Source of the DNA: Chitinophaga pinensis
GTDB lineage: Bacteria > Bacteroidota > Bacteroidia > SXHM01
Assembly: GCA_945861685.1 (NCBI GenBank)
Contig: CAMAVO010000004.1
Location: 1 to 46,095 of the forward strand
Direction: 5' to 3'
Length of the DNA: 46,095 bases
In this document: in pieces, positions 1 through 7,877 of the stretch
Layout of the letters: each line of letters opens with the position of its first letter
Numbering within the stretch: the first letter of the stretch is position 1
The notes under the pieces: generated by a model
What the model was told of the DNA's origin: nothing
Databases searched by the model: none
Seen by the model: only the letters and a program-made list of their open reading frames with translations
Program-made: the position numbers and the translations under genes

Positions 1-41
1 GTAAGAGGATGTTTATAATGGTTTCACCGAAGAAAAAATAA
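1..41 (+). CDS. infC: Translation initiation factor IF-3, 3' end only
   Basis: An open frame entering from the left edge encodes KRMFIMVSPKKK and stops with TAA at 39-41. The hydrophobic strand followed by a lysine-rich tail is how IF-3 proteins end, and infC-rpmI-rplT is the standard gene order in bacteria, so the following two ribosomal protein genes support the call. Only the last 12 residues are in the window, so nothing can be said about the rest of the protein. IF-3 binds the 30S subunit and checks start-codon pairing. Confidence 0.75.
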   Translation, partial: KRMFIMVSPKKK

Positions 42-73
42 AGAGTAACAATTAACAATTAAATAGCAAGACG

Positions 74-274
74 ATGCCGAAAATGAAAACACACTCCGGT
101 GCTAAGAAAAGATTTTCTTTCACAGGAACAGGTAAAGTAAAAAGGAAACATGCTTTTAAAAGCCATATCCTGACCAAAAAATCTACAAAAAGAAAACGTA
201 ACCTGACTAACGATACAATAGTTAGCACCGCAGATATCAGCAAGGTGAAATTTATGTTAACAGTAGGAAAATAA
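74..274 (+). CDS. rpmI: 50S ribosomal protein L35
   Basis: This 66-residue, very basic protein begins [14 protein letters not shown], the diagnostic start of bacterial L35, and has the usual length (about 65 residues). It is a structural protein of the large ribosomal subunit. It lies 32 bases after infC and 82 bases before rplT in the conserved infC-rpmI-rplT operon. In other bacteria L20 represses this operon translationally; I did not identify an L20-binding structure here, so that control is only an expectation. Confidence 0.98.
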   Translation: MPKMKTHSGAKKRFSFTGTGKVKRKHAFKSHILTKKSTKRKRNLTNDTIVSTADISKVKFMLTVGK

Positions 275-356
275 TACAATTCAATTAATTATAAACCCGG
301 CAAAGAGCATATAAGTTTCCCTACAAGGAACGCTCAAGCCAAAAAACAAAAACAAC

Positions 357-701
357 ATGCCACGTTCGGTTAACGCAGTCGCTTCAAGAGCAAGAAGAAA
401 AAAAGTTCTCAAACAAACCCGCGGATATTGGGGAGCAAGAGGTAACGTATTAACAGTTGCCAAAAACACATTAGAAAAAGGTCTTGGTTATGCATACCGC
501 GATCGTAAAACCAAAAAACGTAACTTCCGTGCTCTTTGGATACAACGTATCAATGCAGGAGCTAGATTAGAAGGTCTTTCTTACTCAGAATTGATGGGCA
601 AGATTCATGCAAAAGGTCTTACCATCAACCGTAAGGTGCTTGCTGATTTAGCCACAAATCAACCCGAAGCTTTTAAAGCGGTGGTTGCTTCAGTAAAATA
701 G
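357..701 (+). CDS. rplT: 50S ribosomal protein L20
   Basis: The 114-residue product starts [20 protein letters not shown] and continues with the G-YWGARGN segment typical of L20, then the [20 protein letters not shown] core that contacts 23S rRNA. L20 is an early assembly protein of the 50S subunit and, in the species studied, the autogenous repressor of this operon. The length matches the family (about 115-118). It is the last gene of the operon: a perfect inverted repeat follows at 721-757. Confidence 0.98.
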   Translation: MPRSVNAVASRARRKKVLKQTRGYWGARGNVLTVAKNTLEKGLGYAYRDRKTKKRNFRALWIQRINAGARLEGLSYSELMGKIHAKGLTINRKVLADLATNQPEAFKAVVASVK

Positions 702-720
702 ATTTAAGCAAATACTACAA

Positions 721-757
721 ACAAAAGAAGAGAACCTAATAGGTTCTCTTCTTTTGT
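721..757. terminator. Bidirectional terminator between rplT and the P450 gene
   Basis: The left arm 721-737 and right arm 741-757 are perfect reverse complements over 17 bp with a 3-base loop (AAT). The arms begin ACAAAAGAAG and end CTTCTTTTGT, so both strands present a T-rich 3' side. It sits between the convergent ends of rplT (701) and the cytochrome P450 (765) and can stop transcription from either side. Confidence 0.9.
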
Positions 758-764
758 TTGTATA

Positions 765-2108
765 TTATTCAATATTCATCTTTATTCCACCCTTGGGGCG
801 CATAGTAACCAGCGGATCCTTTTCAATCTCGTGGGTTTCGGTTCTGCGGAATTTAAACCGCTGAGCAAGTGTTGCAATAACAATCTGCATTTCCATCATG
901 GCAAAACTGTTGCCTATGCATAGCCTTGGACCGCCACCAAAAGGGAAGTAAGCAAACTTTTTAATATTCTTAGCATTCTCGTCACTGAAACGTTCCGGAT
1001 TAAATCTATCAGGTTCTTCCCAATAATCAGGATGGCGATGAACATGATAAGTCATCAGCATCATGTTTTGTGCAGGAGAAATTTTATAACCATCAATATC
1101 ATCTGCGGCTAAAGATTTCCTTCCTATTGTCCAGGCCGGAGGATAAAGCCGCATGGTTTCTTCAATCAACTGTTTGGTGTATTTCAATCTGGGAATATCT
1201 GCAAAGCCTGGCGTTCTGCCGTCCAGTACTATTTTAAGTTCATTACACAACTTCTGTTCTTCTTCAGGATTCTGTTCCATCAACATCCAGAACCATGAAA
1301 GTGCAAGCGAAGTAGTTTCGTGTCCGGCAAGAAAAATAGTCATACACTCATCACGCAATTGCAAATCGCTCATGCATTCTCCTGTTTCTTCGTCAACGGC
1401 ATCCATCAGCATTGAAAGCAAATCATTCGGTTTCTCTTTTTCTTTTCTTCGACTTTCAATAAAATTATAGATAACGCTATCTAATTCAAGACCGGCTTTT
1501 CTAAATTCACGATTAGCCTTAACCGGCATCCACAAAGGCCAAGCAATTGGATGCTTAATTCTGCTGATTGCAAATTCATTTGCAACGGTCAACGAATTGC
1601 GAATAACCTCCATCTTGTCGCTTACATTGGTACTGAACAACGCTGCCGCTACAATATCCAGAGTAACTTCGTTCATATACTCAGTAATGTCAATCTCTTT
1701 ATTGTGCTGTTTTACATCTTCCAGTTTAGCTGCAAGTGCTTCGGCTGAGCGCGACATCTGTCTAGTAATTTCAATCAGCTTCTCTTTATGAAAAGCGGGC
1801 TGTGCCAGCCTGCGCTGCTTGCGCCAGAAATCACCTTCACTGGTGAGCAAACCATTTCCCAGAAAAAGTTTCAGCACCTCGTAGCTAAAACTCTTTACAT
1901 AGTTTTTGTTGTTTTCCTGCAACACATGGCGTATATAATCGGGCTTGGTGATGACAATAACTTTAAATACAAAAACATCTACATAAAATATATCGCCCAG
2001 CAGTTTGCGTTGTTCACTGGTATAGCTCAGTATATCTTTGTTCATCTCCTTTAAGGAGCCATAAAGCCAGTGGCCTTTTGCAAGAGGTATTTGTTTTTCT
2101 GGTGACAT
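765..2108 (-). CDS. Cytochrome P450
   Basis: This 447-residue soluble haem monooxygenase has the full set of P450 motifs. The I-helix oxygen-activation motif is AGHETTS. The K-helix ExxR occurs in EETMRLYPP. The PERF segment is in FNPERFSDEN. The haem loop FPFGGGPRLCIGN carries the axial cysteine at about residue 397. There is no N-terminal membrane anchor. The protein should oxidise a hydrophobic substrate using electrons from separate redox partners, and none is encoded nearby. It forms a single-gene unit: a TATTTTTG -7 element lies 20 bases upstream of the ATG, and the rplT terminator lies downstream. The substrate cannot be inferred from sequence. Confidence 0.95.
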   Translation of the reverse strand: MSPEKQIPLAKGHWLYGSLKEMNKDILSYTSEQRKLLGDIFYVDVFVFKVIVITKPDYIRHVLQENNKNYVKSFSYEVLKLFLGNGLLTSEGDFWRKQRRLAQPAFHKEKLIEITRQMSRSAEALAAKLEDVKQHNKEIDITEYMNEVTLDIVAAALFSTNVSDKMEVIRNSLTVANEFAISRIKHPIAWPLWMPVKANREFRKAGLELDSVIYNFIESRRKEKEKPNDLLSMLMDAVDEETGECMSDLQLRDECMTIFLAGHETTSLALSWFWMLMEQNPEEEQKLCNELKIVLDGRTPGFADIPRLKYTKQLIEETMRLYPPAWTIGRKSLAADDIDGYKISPAQNMMLMTYHVHRHPDYWEEPDRFNPERFSDENAKNIKKFAYFPFGGGPRLCIGNSFAMMEMQIVIATLAQRFKFRRTETHEIEKDPLVTMRPKGGIKMNIE

Positions 2109-2127
2109 TTTTAGTCAGATTTTTTCG

Positions 2128-2135
2128 CAAAAATA
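2128..2135 (-). promoter_or_regulatory. -7 promoter element for the P450 gene
   Basis: Read on the minus strand this is TATTTTTG, an exact match to the Bacteroidota -7 consensus TAnnTTTG, 20 bases upstream of the P450 start codon. I found no convincing -33 TTTG at the usual 18-20 bp spacing. Confidence 0.5.
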
Positions 2136-2596
2136 GGAATGTTTTACATCTGAGTTCAGCAATTTTTGATTCAAAAACCACCACACCGCAAATCCAATCA
2201 ACTGCAGCGACAGCAGAAAAAACACAAACAAAAATACAAAAGTAAAACATAGCTTGATAAGCCATCTGCCATCTTAACTGATACAGAACTAATCCCTTAA
2301 TCAGAACTGCTTCCGCAACTCATACCGTGATAATCCTATAATCCAGAGAGTTGCCAGAACTATTAAATTTTTAATCTCATAATCCGAAACATTTGCCCTA
2401 ACGGTTTCGTTGGCAATCCTCCATGTTCTTTTCATGCGGATATCGATTGATAGTAGAAATTTTAGTTTTCGTTTTAAAGATATTTTTACAAATACAATGG
2501 TTACATATTAGATGAAACATAAGCTTTATATTCCTTTAATATTTTTAAAATCGCTAACTTTACACTCCTTAAAAAAAGGCGAGCTTTAAACAGAAA
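2136..2596. other. Intergenic region between divergent P450 and RSH genes
   Basis: Nearly 500 bases lie between the P450 start and the RSH start. I see no convincing gene or RNA. A minus-strand frame of 83 codons runs into the P450 start in another frame and looks accidental. The sequence TAACTTTA at 2555-2562 is one base from the TAnnTTTG consensus and could be the -7 element of the downstream gene. Confidence 0.4.
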
Positions 2597-4837
2597 ATGG
2601 AAACCACGATAGATTTAGAAGCAGAAAAGAAAGAGATTCTTAAAGCCTACCGACACCTTTTGCGCAACACCAAACGCTATCAGGCAAAAGGTGATTTACA
2701 ACTCATTCGCAAAGCTTTTGACCTTGCTTTGGAAGCGCATAAGGACATGCGCAGAAAATCGGGCGAGCCTTATATTTATCATCCGCTTGCCGTTGCTGAA
2801 ATTGTTACAGCCGAAATTGGCTTGGGCGCAAAGTCCATTGTTTGTGCACTTCTGCACGATGTTGTAGAAGATACTCACATAACATTGGAAGACATCCGCA
2901 GCATGTTTGGCGACAAGGTTGCCACCATTGTTGACGGACTAACAAAAATCTCCGGAGTTTTTGACCATACTTCAGCAACTACATCCATACAGGCTGAGAA
3001 TTTTCGCAAAATGCTGCTTACGCTCAGCAGCGATGTGCGCGTTATTCTTATCAAACTTGCCGACCGTTTGCATAACATGCGCACGCTCGACAGCATGGCG
3101 CGTGATAAGCAACTGAAAATTGCATCAGAAACATTATATCTCTACGCACCGCTTGCTCACCGCTTAGGTTTGTATGCGATTAAAACCGAGATGGAAGACC
3201 TGTCGCTGAAATACACAGAACCCGAAGTGTATGAAAGCATCAGCAACAAATTGATAGAAACTCAACGTCAGCGCCAGCGCTTTATCAATAAATTCAGTTT
3301 TCCCATCATGACTTCGCTTACCGAAGCAGGTCTTGATTTTGACATAAAAGGGCGAACAAAAAGCATTTATTCCATCTATAAAAAGATGAAAAAACAGGAA
3401 GTTCCTTTTGAGGAAGTGTATGACCTGTTTGCCATCCGCATCATTTTAAATTCAACTCCTGAAAACGAAAAGTCTGATTGTTGGCGCACTTATTCTATCG
3501 TTTCTGACCATTACGTTCCCAACACAGAACGTATGCGCGACTGGATTTCAACGCCAAAATCAAATGGTTATGAGTCGTTGCATACAACAGTGATGAGCAG
3601 CACCGGACAATGGGTTGAAGTGCAGATACGCACCAAACGCATGGATGACATTGCCGAAAAAGGTCTTGCCGCGCACTGGAAATACAAAGAATCAAGCGGT
3701 GAGAATGTGCTGGAAGAATGGATATCTAAAATCCGGGAAGTGTTAGAAAATCCTGACCCGAATGCGTTGGATTTTATTGATGATTTCAAACTCAATCTTT
3801 TTGCAGAAGAGATTTTTGTCTTCACACCAAAAGGGGAACTAAAAACACTTCCTGTTGGCGCAACATCGCTTGACTTTGCATTTGAAGTGCACTCCGAAGT
3901 GGGCATGAAATGTATCGGTGCAAAAATAAATAACAAACTGATGCCGCTTAGTTACAAACTGAAAAGTGGCGACCAGATTGAAGTGCTTACTTCATCCAAG
4001 CAATATCCTAAGGAAGACTGGCTGGCATTTGTTGTTACCGGAAAAGCGAAATCAAAAATCAAACAAGCGCTGAAAGATGAAAAACGTCAGCTTGCCGAAG
4101 AAGGAAAAGAAATGCTGGAACGCAAATTCCGTAATCTGAAAGTAAAACCGGACAACAATACCATCAATCGTTTGGTGAAGTATTATAAGATAATGAGTCC
4201 GCTTGATTTTTATTTCCGTATTGCCAATAAAAACATTGACCTCCACGACCTGAAAGAGGCATTGGAATACCCGGAGAAAAAAGGATTCTTCGGTTATCTG
4301 AAACGTTTTATTCCGGGAGGAAAAGAAAAAGAAGAGAAGCCTCAGCAAATTGAAAACCTTGTTGCCGACCTGAACGGAAAACCTGCACAGCTGCTGATTG
4401 GCGACAGCTTGGAAAAATTAGATTACACGCTTTCTAAGTGTTGTAATCCTATTCCGGGTGATGATGTGTTTGGCTTTATTACCATCAATGAAGGAATAAA
4501 AATTCACCGCGTAAGTTGTCCGAATGCAATACAGTTAATGGGTAAACATGCTTACCGTGTTATCAAAGCAAAATGGACCAGCAAAGAATCCATCGCATTC
4601 CTTGCCGGTTTAAAAGTTACAGGAATTGACGAAGTGGGAATTGTGAACAACATCACCAAAATAATTTCAAACGAACTGCACGTAAACATGCGCTCCATCA
4701 GCTTTGAAGAGCATGACGGAACATTTGACGGAACCATTATGGTTTATGTTCACGACACACAACACCTTACCAGCCTTCTGAATAATCTCAAGAAAGTAAA
4801 TGGCGTACACACGGTTACCAGAATGGATGCCAACTAA
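2597..4837 (+). CDS. spoT: Bifunctional (p)ppGpp synthetase/hydrolase (RSH family)
   Basis: At 746 residues this is a full-length long RSH protein that makes and degrades the alarmone (p)ppGpp. The N-terminal HD hydrolase domain has YHPLAVA and LLHDVVED, with His87-Asp88 as metal ligands. The synthetase domain follows with GRTKSIYSIYKKM, DLFAIRIIL, WISTPKSNGYESLHTTV and EVQIRTKRMDDIAEKGLAAH. Next come a TGS domain near residues 405-470 (FVFTPKGELKTLPVGATSLD) and a C-terminal ACT domain (VGIVNNITKII). Both catalytic sites look intact. The gene is followed without spacer by smpB. Whether it is called relA or spoT is convention; the intact HD site argues for a bifunctional enzyme. Confidence 0.95.
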   Translation: METTIDLEAEKKEILKAYRHLLRNTKRYQAKGDLQLIRKAFDLALEAHKDMRRKSGEPYIYHPLAVAEIVTAEIGLGAKSIVCALLHDVVEDTHITLEDIRSMFGDKVATIVDGLTKISGVFDHTSATTSIQAENFRKMLLTLSSDVRVILIKLADRLHNMRTLDSMARDKQLKIASETLYLYAPLAHRLGLYAIKTEMEDLSLKYTEPEVYESISNKLIETQRQRQRFINKFSFPIMTSLTEAGLDFDIKGRTKSIYSIYKKMKKQEVPFEEVYDLFAIRIILNSTPENEKSDCWRTYSIVSDHYVPNTERMRDWISTPKSNGYESLHTTVMSSTGQWVEVQIRTKRMDDIAEKGLAAHWKYKESSGENVLEEWISKIREVLENPDPNALDFIDDFKLNLFAEEIFVFTPKGELKTLPVGATSLDFAFEVHSEVGMKCIGAKINNKLMPLSYKLKSGDQIEVLTSSKQYPKEDWLAFVVTGKAKSKIKQALKDEKRQLAEEGKEMLERKFRNLKVKPDNNTINRLVKYYKIMSPLDFYFRIANKNIDLHDLKEALEYPEKKGFFGYLKRFIPGGKEKEEKPQQIENLVADLNGKPAQLLIGDSLEKLDYTLSKCCNPIPGDDVFGFITINEGIKIHRVSCPNAIQLMGKHAYRVIKAKWTSKESIAFLAGLKVTGIDEVGIVNNITKIISNELHVNMRSISFEEHDGTFDGTIMVYVHDTQHLTSLLNNLKKVNGVHTVTRMDAN

Positions 4838-5311
4838 ATGAAGCCAGCCGCTAAGCCCCAAGCAGAGAACATCAATAAAAACAGAAAAGCCTCTTTCGAG
4901 TATTCTTTTCTGGAAAAGTATGTTGCAGGTATGCAACTGACAGGACCCGAAATAAAATCAATCCGCGACAAGCAAACGAATATTTCTGATGCCTATTGTT
5001 TTTTTATTGACGGAGAACTTTGGGTGAAAAACCTACATATCTCTAATTACACCGAAGCATCTTACAATAACCTTGACCCTAAGCGCGACCGCAAGCTATT
5101 ACTCAACAAAAAAGAATTAAACAAACTTTCTGAAAAGTTGAAAGACAAAGGACTTGCTATTGTTCCCACCAAACTTTTTATTAGCGAAAGCGGTTATGCA
5201 AAGCTTGAAATAGCGCTTGCCAAAGGCAAAAAGATCTATGATAAGCGCGAGGACATTAAAGGTAAAGATGCCAAGCGTAATATGGACAGGGCGATGAAGA
5301 ATAAGCGCTGA
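4838..5311 (+). CDS. smpB: SsrA-binding protein SmpB
   Basis: This 157-residue protein binds tmRNA and delivers it to ribosomes stalled on broken mRNA. Family signatures are present: NKNRKASFEYSFLEKYVAGM, LTGPEIKSIRDKQ, SDAYCFF, WVKNLHISNY, and the lysine/arginine-rich C-terminal tail (YDKREDIKGKDAKRNM) that enters the mRNA channel. The ATG follows the RSH stop codon with no gap (taaATG), which implies coupled translation. On the other side its TGA abuts the stop codon of the convergent glycosyltransferase with no base between them. No tmRNA gene is visible in the window. Confidence 0.97.
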   Translation: MKPAAKPQAENINKNRKASFEYSFLEKYVAGMQLTGPEIKSIRDKQTNISDAYCFFIDGELWVKNLHISNYTEASYNNLDPKRDRKLLLNKKELNKLSEKLKDKGLAIVPTKLFISESGYAKLEIALAKGKKIYDKREDIKGKDAKRNMDRAMKNKR

Positions 5312-6337
5312 TTAAGCGGCTTTACCTATTTTTCTGAGACGATAACCTGGCGCATGATTTCTGAATATTTCAGCAATTATTTCTGAAACATTATCAGGGT
5401 AATCAACCTTAACAATTTTATCTGAGTTCAGCCATTCGTGCAAAACAGAGCGATGTTTTTTCTTCAACGATTTCATTACCGCAACGCCCATTTGCTTTAA
5501 AGCCTCAGCATTGCATTGTTGCTCATACTGACTTTTCATGGGAATGACCATGAGTTTCTTTTTCAAATACAATGCTTCGGAAGGAGTTGCAAAACCTGCA
5601 CCACACAATATTCCAGTGCAGGTGGTTAGGCTTTCCATAAAATGCTTGCTCTCAATCGGACGGATAAGAACATTGTTTTTGATGTACGCCTTTTTAGTGT
5701 GCTTGGAGAAAACCTCCCAACGTACATCAGAAAAATAGCTAAGTCGATTAATTATTTTATTGTCGGAATAGGATGGCAAATAAACGGTGTAATGCCCGTC
5801 ATCTTTTGTTTTTAGCTGACGAATCTCTTTACGTATAATAGGTGTGTAAATACTGTTATTGTAGCGTTGGAAATGAAAACCGTAAGCAGCGGTAACAGGT
5901 GCATAATAGTTCAGCACTAAGCGACCGAGTTTATCGTCATCTTCTGCACGCGGTGCGTTGGGAGCGAGAACTGCCGCCTGATTACTTAATCCAATGCAGG
6001 TTTTTTCTGCAAGAAAACATGCCCAGGATGAAACGGGTTCAAAGTCACTGATAACAAGGTCGTAATCATTTACAGGGAGCTTCTTCACCTCTTTGTAAAA
6101 CCTGCGTACTCGGTTTTTACTCCATGTCTGAAAATAGTTGATGCCACCTTTTTGTCCGAAGACAAAACTCAAACCTTTGAACTTATATTTTACTTCAAAA
6201 GGCAATTCAATGTCAGACGAGAAGCCGCTGACAAGAATATCCACCTCACCTCTCTTCTGCAATTCGGGGATTATTTCAATGGCTCTGCTGATGTGCCCGT
6301 TTCCTGTTCCCTGAATTGCGTAGAGAATTTTTATCAT
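5312..6337 (-). CDS. MJ1255-type glycosyltransferase
   Basis: The 341-residue protein opens with IKILYAIQGTGNGHISRA, the N-terminal glycine-rich nucleotide-sugar motif of this GT-B-like family. The C-terminal half has GILCGAGFATPSEALYLKKK followed by PMKSQYEQQCNAEALKQMG, typical of the donor-binding region that discriminates aglycone-bound enzymes. There is no signal peptide or membrane segment. It starts immediately after the stop of the metallophosphoesterase gene (zero spacing), so the two are co-translated. Together they suggest glycolipid or cell-surface glycan synthesis. The exact donor and acceptor are unknown. Confidence 0.85.
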   Translation of the reverse strand: MIKILYAIQGTGNGHISRAIEIIPELQKRGEVDILVSGFSSDIELPFEVKYKFKGLSFVFGQKGGINYFQTWSKNRVRRFYKEVKKLPVNDYDLVISDFEPVSSWACFLAEKTCIGLSNQAAVLAPNAPRAEDDDKLGRLVLNYYAPVTAAYGFHFQRYNNSIYTPIIRKEIRQLKTKDDGHYTVYLPSYSDNKIINRLSYFSDVRWEVFSKHTKKAYIKNNVLIRPIESKHFMESLTTCTGILCGAGFATPSEALYLKKKLMVIPMKSQYEQQCNAEALKQMGVAVMKSLKKKHRSVLHEWLNSDKIVKVDYPDNVSEIIAEIFRNHAPGYRLRKIGKAA

Positions 6338-7270
6338 TTAGAATAAACCGAAGAAAAGTTTTTTGCCCGGCTTACCGATTGGTTCGGGTGGTGATTTCTT
6401 ATTTGCGTGGTAGTTGAGCGGAAGGAATTCCTGTAAGAGGTTTGCATAAAGTTCATTGGTAGTTAGTTCTTCTTTATGCTCGTCATCGTGTTTTGAATTT
6501 TGAGCAAGTTTATCAGCGCTGTAGTGATAGATGCTCCATTCACCATTGTTATATTCAAGTCCGGTCAGGTTCTCTACCCAGTCGCCTGAATTGAGGTAGG
6601 TGATATTTCCTTTATCAGTTTTGATTTCGCGGATTTCCGGTTTGTGGATGTGACCACACACTACAAAATTGTATTCGTTGGATATTCCTATTTCGGCAGC
6701 GGTCACTTCAAAGTTATTGGCGTGTTTTACTGCACCTTTAACACTGTCTTTTATTTTTTTTGAGAGTGATATTTTTTCTCTTCCTGTTTTCTCAAGAATG
6801 CGGTTTATAAATCGGTTGAAAACAATGAGTAAATCATAACCTTGTCCTCCCAGCTTGGCAATCCACTTGGTGTGTTTCATGGTTACATCAAACACATCAC
6901 CGTGAAAAATCCATGCTCTTCCTGCTTCGAGGTTAAGAACAATTTTGTTGACGATTTTGAATGAGCCTAATTCAAAGCCCTCAAACTTGCGCATCATCTC
7001 GTCATGGTTTCCGGTAACGTAATAAACCTTTACGCCTTTGGCTATCATGCCTGTGATTTGCTTAATCACCTGCATGTGTTCTTTAGGGAAATAGCTTTTG
7101 CTGAACTGCCAGATGTCTATTATATCACCATTAAGAACAAGCGTTTCGAGTTTTATGCTTTTAAGGTATTTAACCAGTTCGGCTGCATGACAGCCATAGG
7201 TGCCGAGGTGAACATCGGAGATAACAGCTACTTCTACTTTGCGTTTTGGGAGCTTTTTATCTGTATCCAT
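6338..7270 (-). CDS. LpxH-like metallophosphoesterase (UDP-2,3-diacylglucosamine diphosphatase family)
   Basis: The 310-residue protein carries the complete calcineurin-like metal-binding series: SDVHLG, LNGDIIDIW, TGNHDEMM, FHGDVFD and CGHIHKPEI. The order and the long helical insert between FHGD and GHIH match the LpxH/UDP-2,3-diacylglucosamine hydrolase branch. True LpxH cleaves the pyrophosphate of UDP-diacylglucosamine in lipid A synthesis. This protein is longer than E. coli LpxH (about 240) and may act on another nucleotide-linked lipid or sugar. It lies between the lamin-tail lipoprotein (1-base gap) and the glycosyltransferase (no gap) in one minus-strand operon. Confidence 0.88.
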   Translation of the reverse strand: MDTDKKLPKRKVEVAVISDVHLGTYGCHAAELVKYLKSIKLETLVLNGDIIDIWQFSKSYFPKEHMQVIKQITGMIAKGVKVYYVTGNHDEMMRKFEGFELGSFKIVNKIVLNLEAGRAWIFHGDVFDVTMKHTKWIAKLGGQGYDLLIVFNRFINRILEKTGREKISLSKKIKDSVKGAVKHANNFEVTAAEIGISNEYNFVVCGHIHKPEIREIKTDKGNITYLNSGDWVENLTGLEYNNGEWSIYHYSADKLAQNSKHDDEHKEELTTNELYANLLQEFLPLNYHANKKSPPEPIGKPGKKLFFGLF

Positions 7271-7271
7271 T

Positions 7272-7769
7272 TTATTTTTTTATGCTGCAGTAGGAACAAA
7301 CATCAATTGGCAAAAAGCTATTATCAGCTAAATAAAACAAACCTATTTTTTCACCCGAAGACGAAAGTTTGAAGTTGGCGTGAATGTCATTTGCAACCGT
7401 ATTCAAATCATCGCACCAGATAATTAGTTTTCCGTAAGGCTCAATGATTAGTTCAGGAAGCTCATATTTATCAGGATTGCTATCAGCATTATCAGTAAGA
7501 AACCATTTCCCTGATTCAAGTTTTAAACTGTTGCCGGTTGTGTTAAATAATTCAATCCAATCTTCGGCATAACCAAATTCATTTTGCTTCTGAGAACCTG
7601 CCGCAGAAAAATTATTAATGATGAGTACGCCTCCTATTCCTTCGGTGAAGGTTGCTGCTTCAGGTGTACCGGATTTAAGCGGAGAGAGTGTTGTTTCTTT
7701 TTTGCAACCAATGGCAAGAATAAACACAAGAAGAATAATTATATTTTTCACGCTGCAAAAATCGGTCAC
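7272..7769 (-). CDS. Lamin-tail-domain lipoprotein
   Basis: The 165-residue protein has a lipoprotein signal (VKNIIILLVFILAIGCKKE) with the modified cysteine at residue 22. It is followed by an Ig-like lamin-tail domain: VLIINNFSAAG, DWIELFNTTGNSLKLESG, WFLTDNAD, LIIWCDD. Such domains occur in many secreted Bacteroidota proteins and are thought to mediate binding. An alternative GTG start at 7751 gives a tighter signal peptide, and a near-consensus -7 box (GATTTTTG) overlaps codons 3-5 of the longer frame, so the true start may be 7751. It is the first gene of the operon with the phosphoesterase and glycosyltransferase. Confidence 0.8.
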   Translation of the reverse strand: MTDFCSVKNIIILLVFILAIGCKKETTLSPLKSGTPEAATFTEGIGGVLIINNFSAAGSQKQNEFGYAEDWIELFNTTGNSLKLESGKWFLTDNADSNPDKYELPELIIEPYGKLIIWCDDLNTVANDIHANFKLSSSGEKIGLFYLADNSFLPIDVCSYCSIKK

Positions 7770-7817
7770 TAATAAAAACTGAATACTAACTCGTTGTTAA
7801 ATTTCGGTTAATTATAA

Positions 7818-7863
7818 AAAATCAAAAGCCCTCTTACATTTCTGCAAGAGGGCTTTTGATTTT
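7818..7863. terminator. Terminator after the large T9SS protein gene
   Basis: Perfect 18-bp inverted repeat: left arm 7818-7835 (AAAATCAAAAGCCCTCTT), right arm 7846-7863, 10-base loop. A-rich/T-rich flanks on both strands make it a strong intrinsic terminator for the minus-strand gene ending at 7878. Confidence 0.9.
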
Positions 7864-7877
7864 AAAAGAGTGACAGA

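Noticed and set aside
2014-2265. 83-codon minus-strand frame upstream of the P450
   Set aside because: It overlaps the P450 start in another frame, has no recognisable domain and covers the P450 promoter.
2136-2596. tRNA or small RNA gene
   Set aside because: No cloverleaf, terminator or conserved structure could be recognised by eye.
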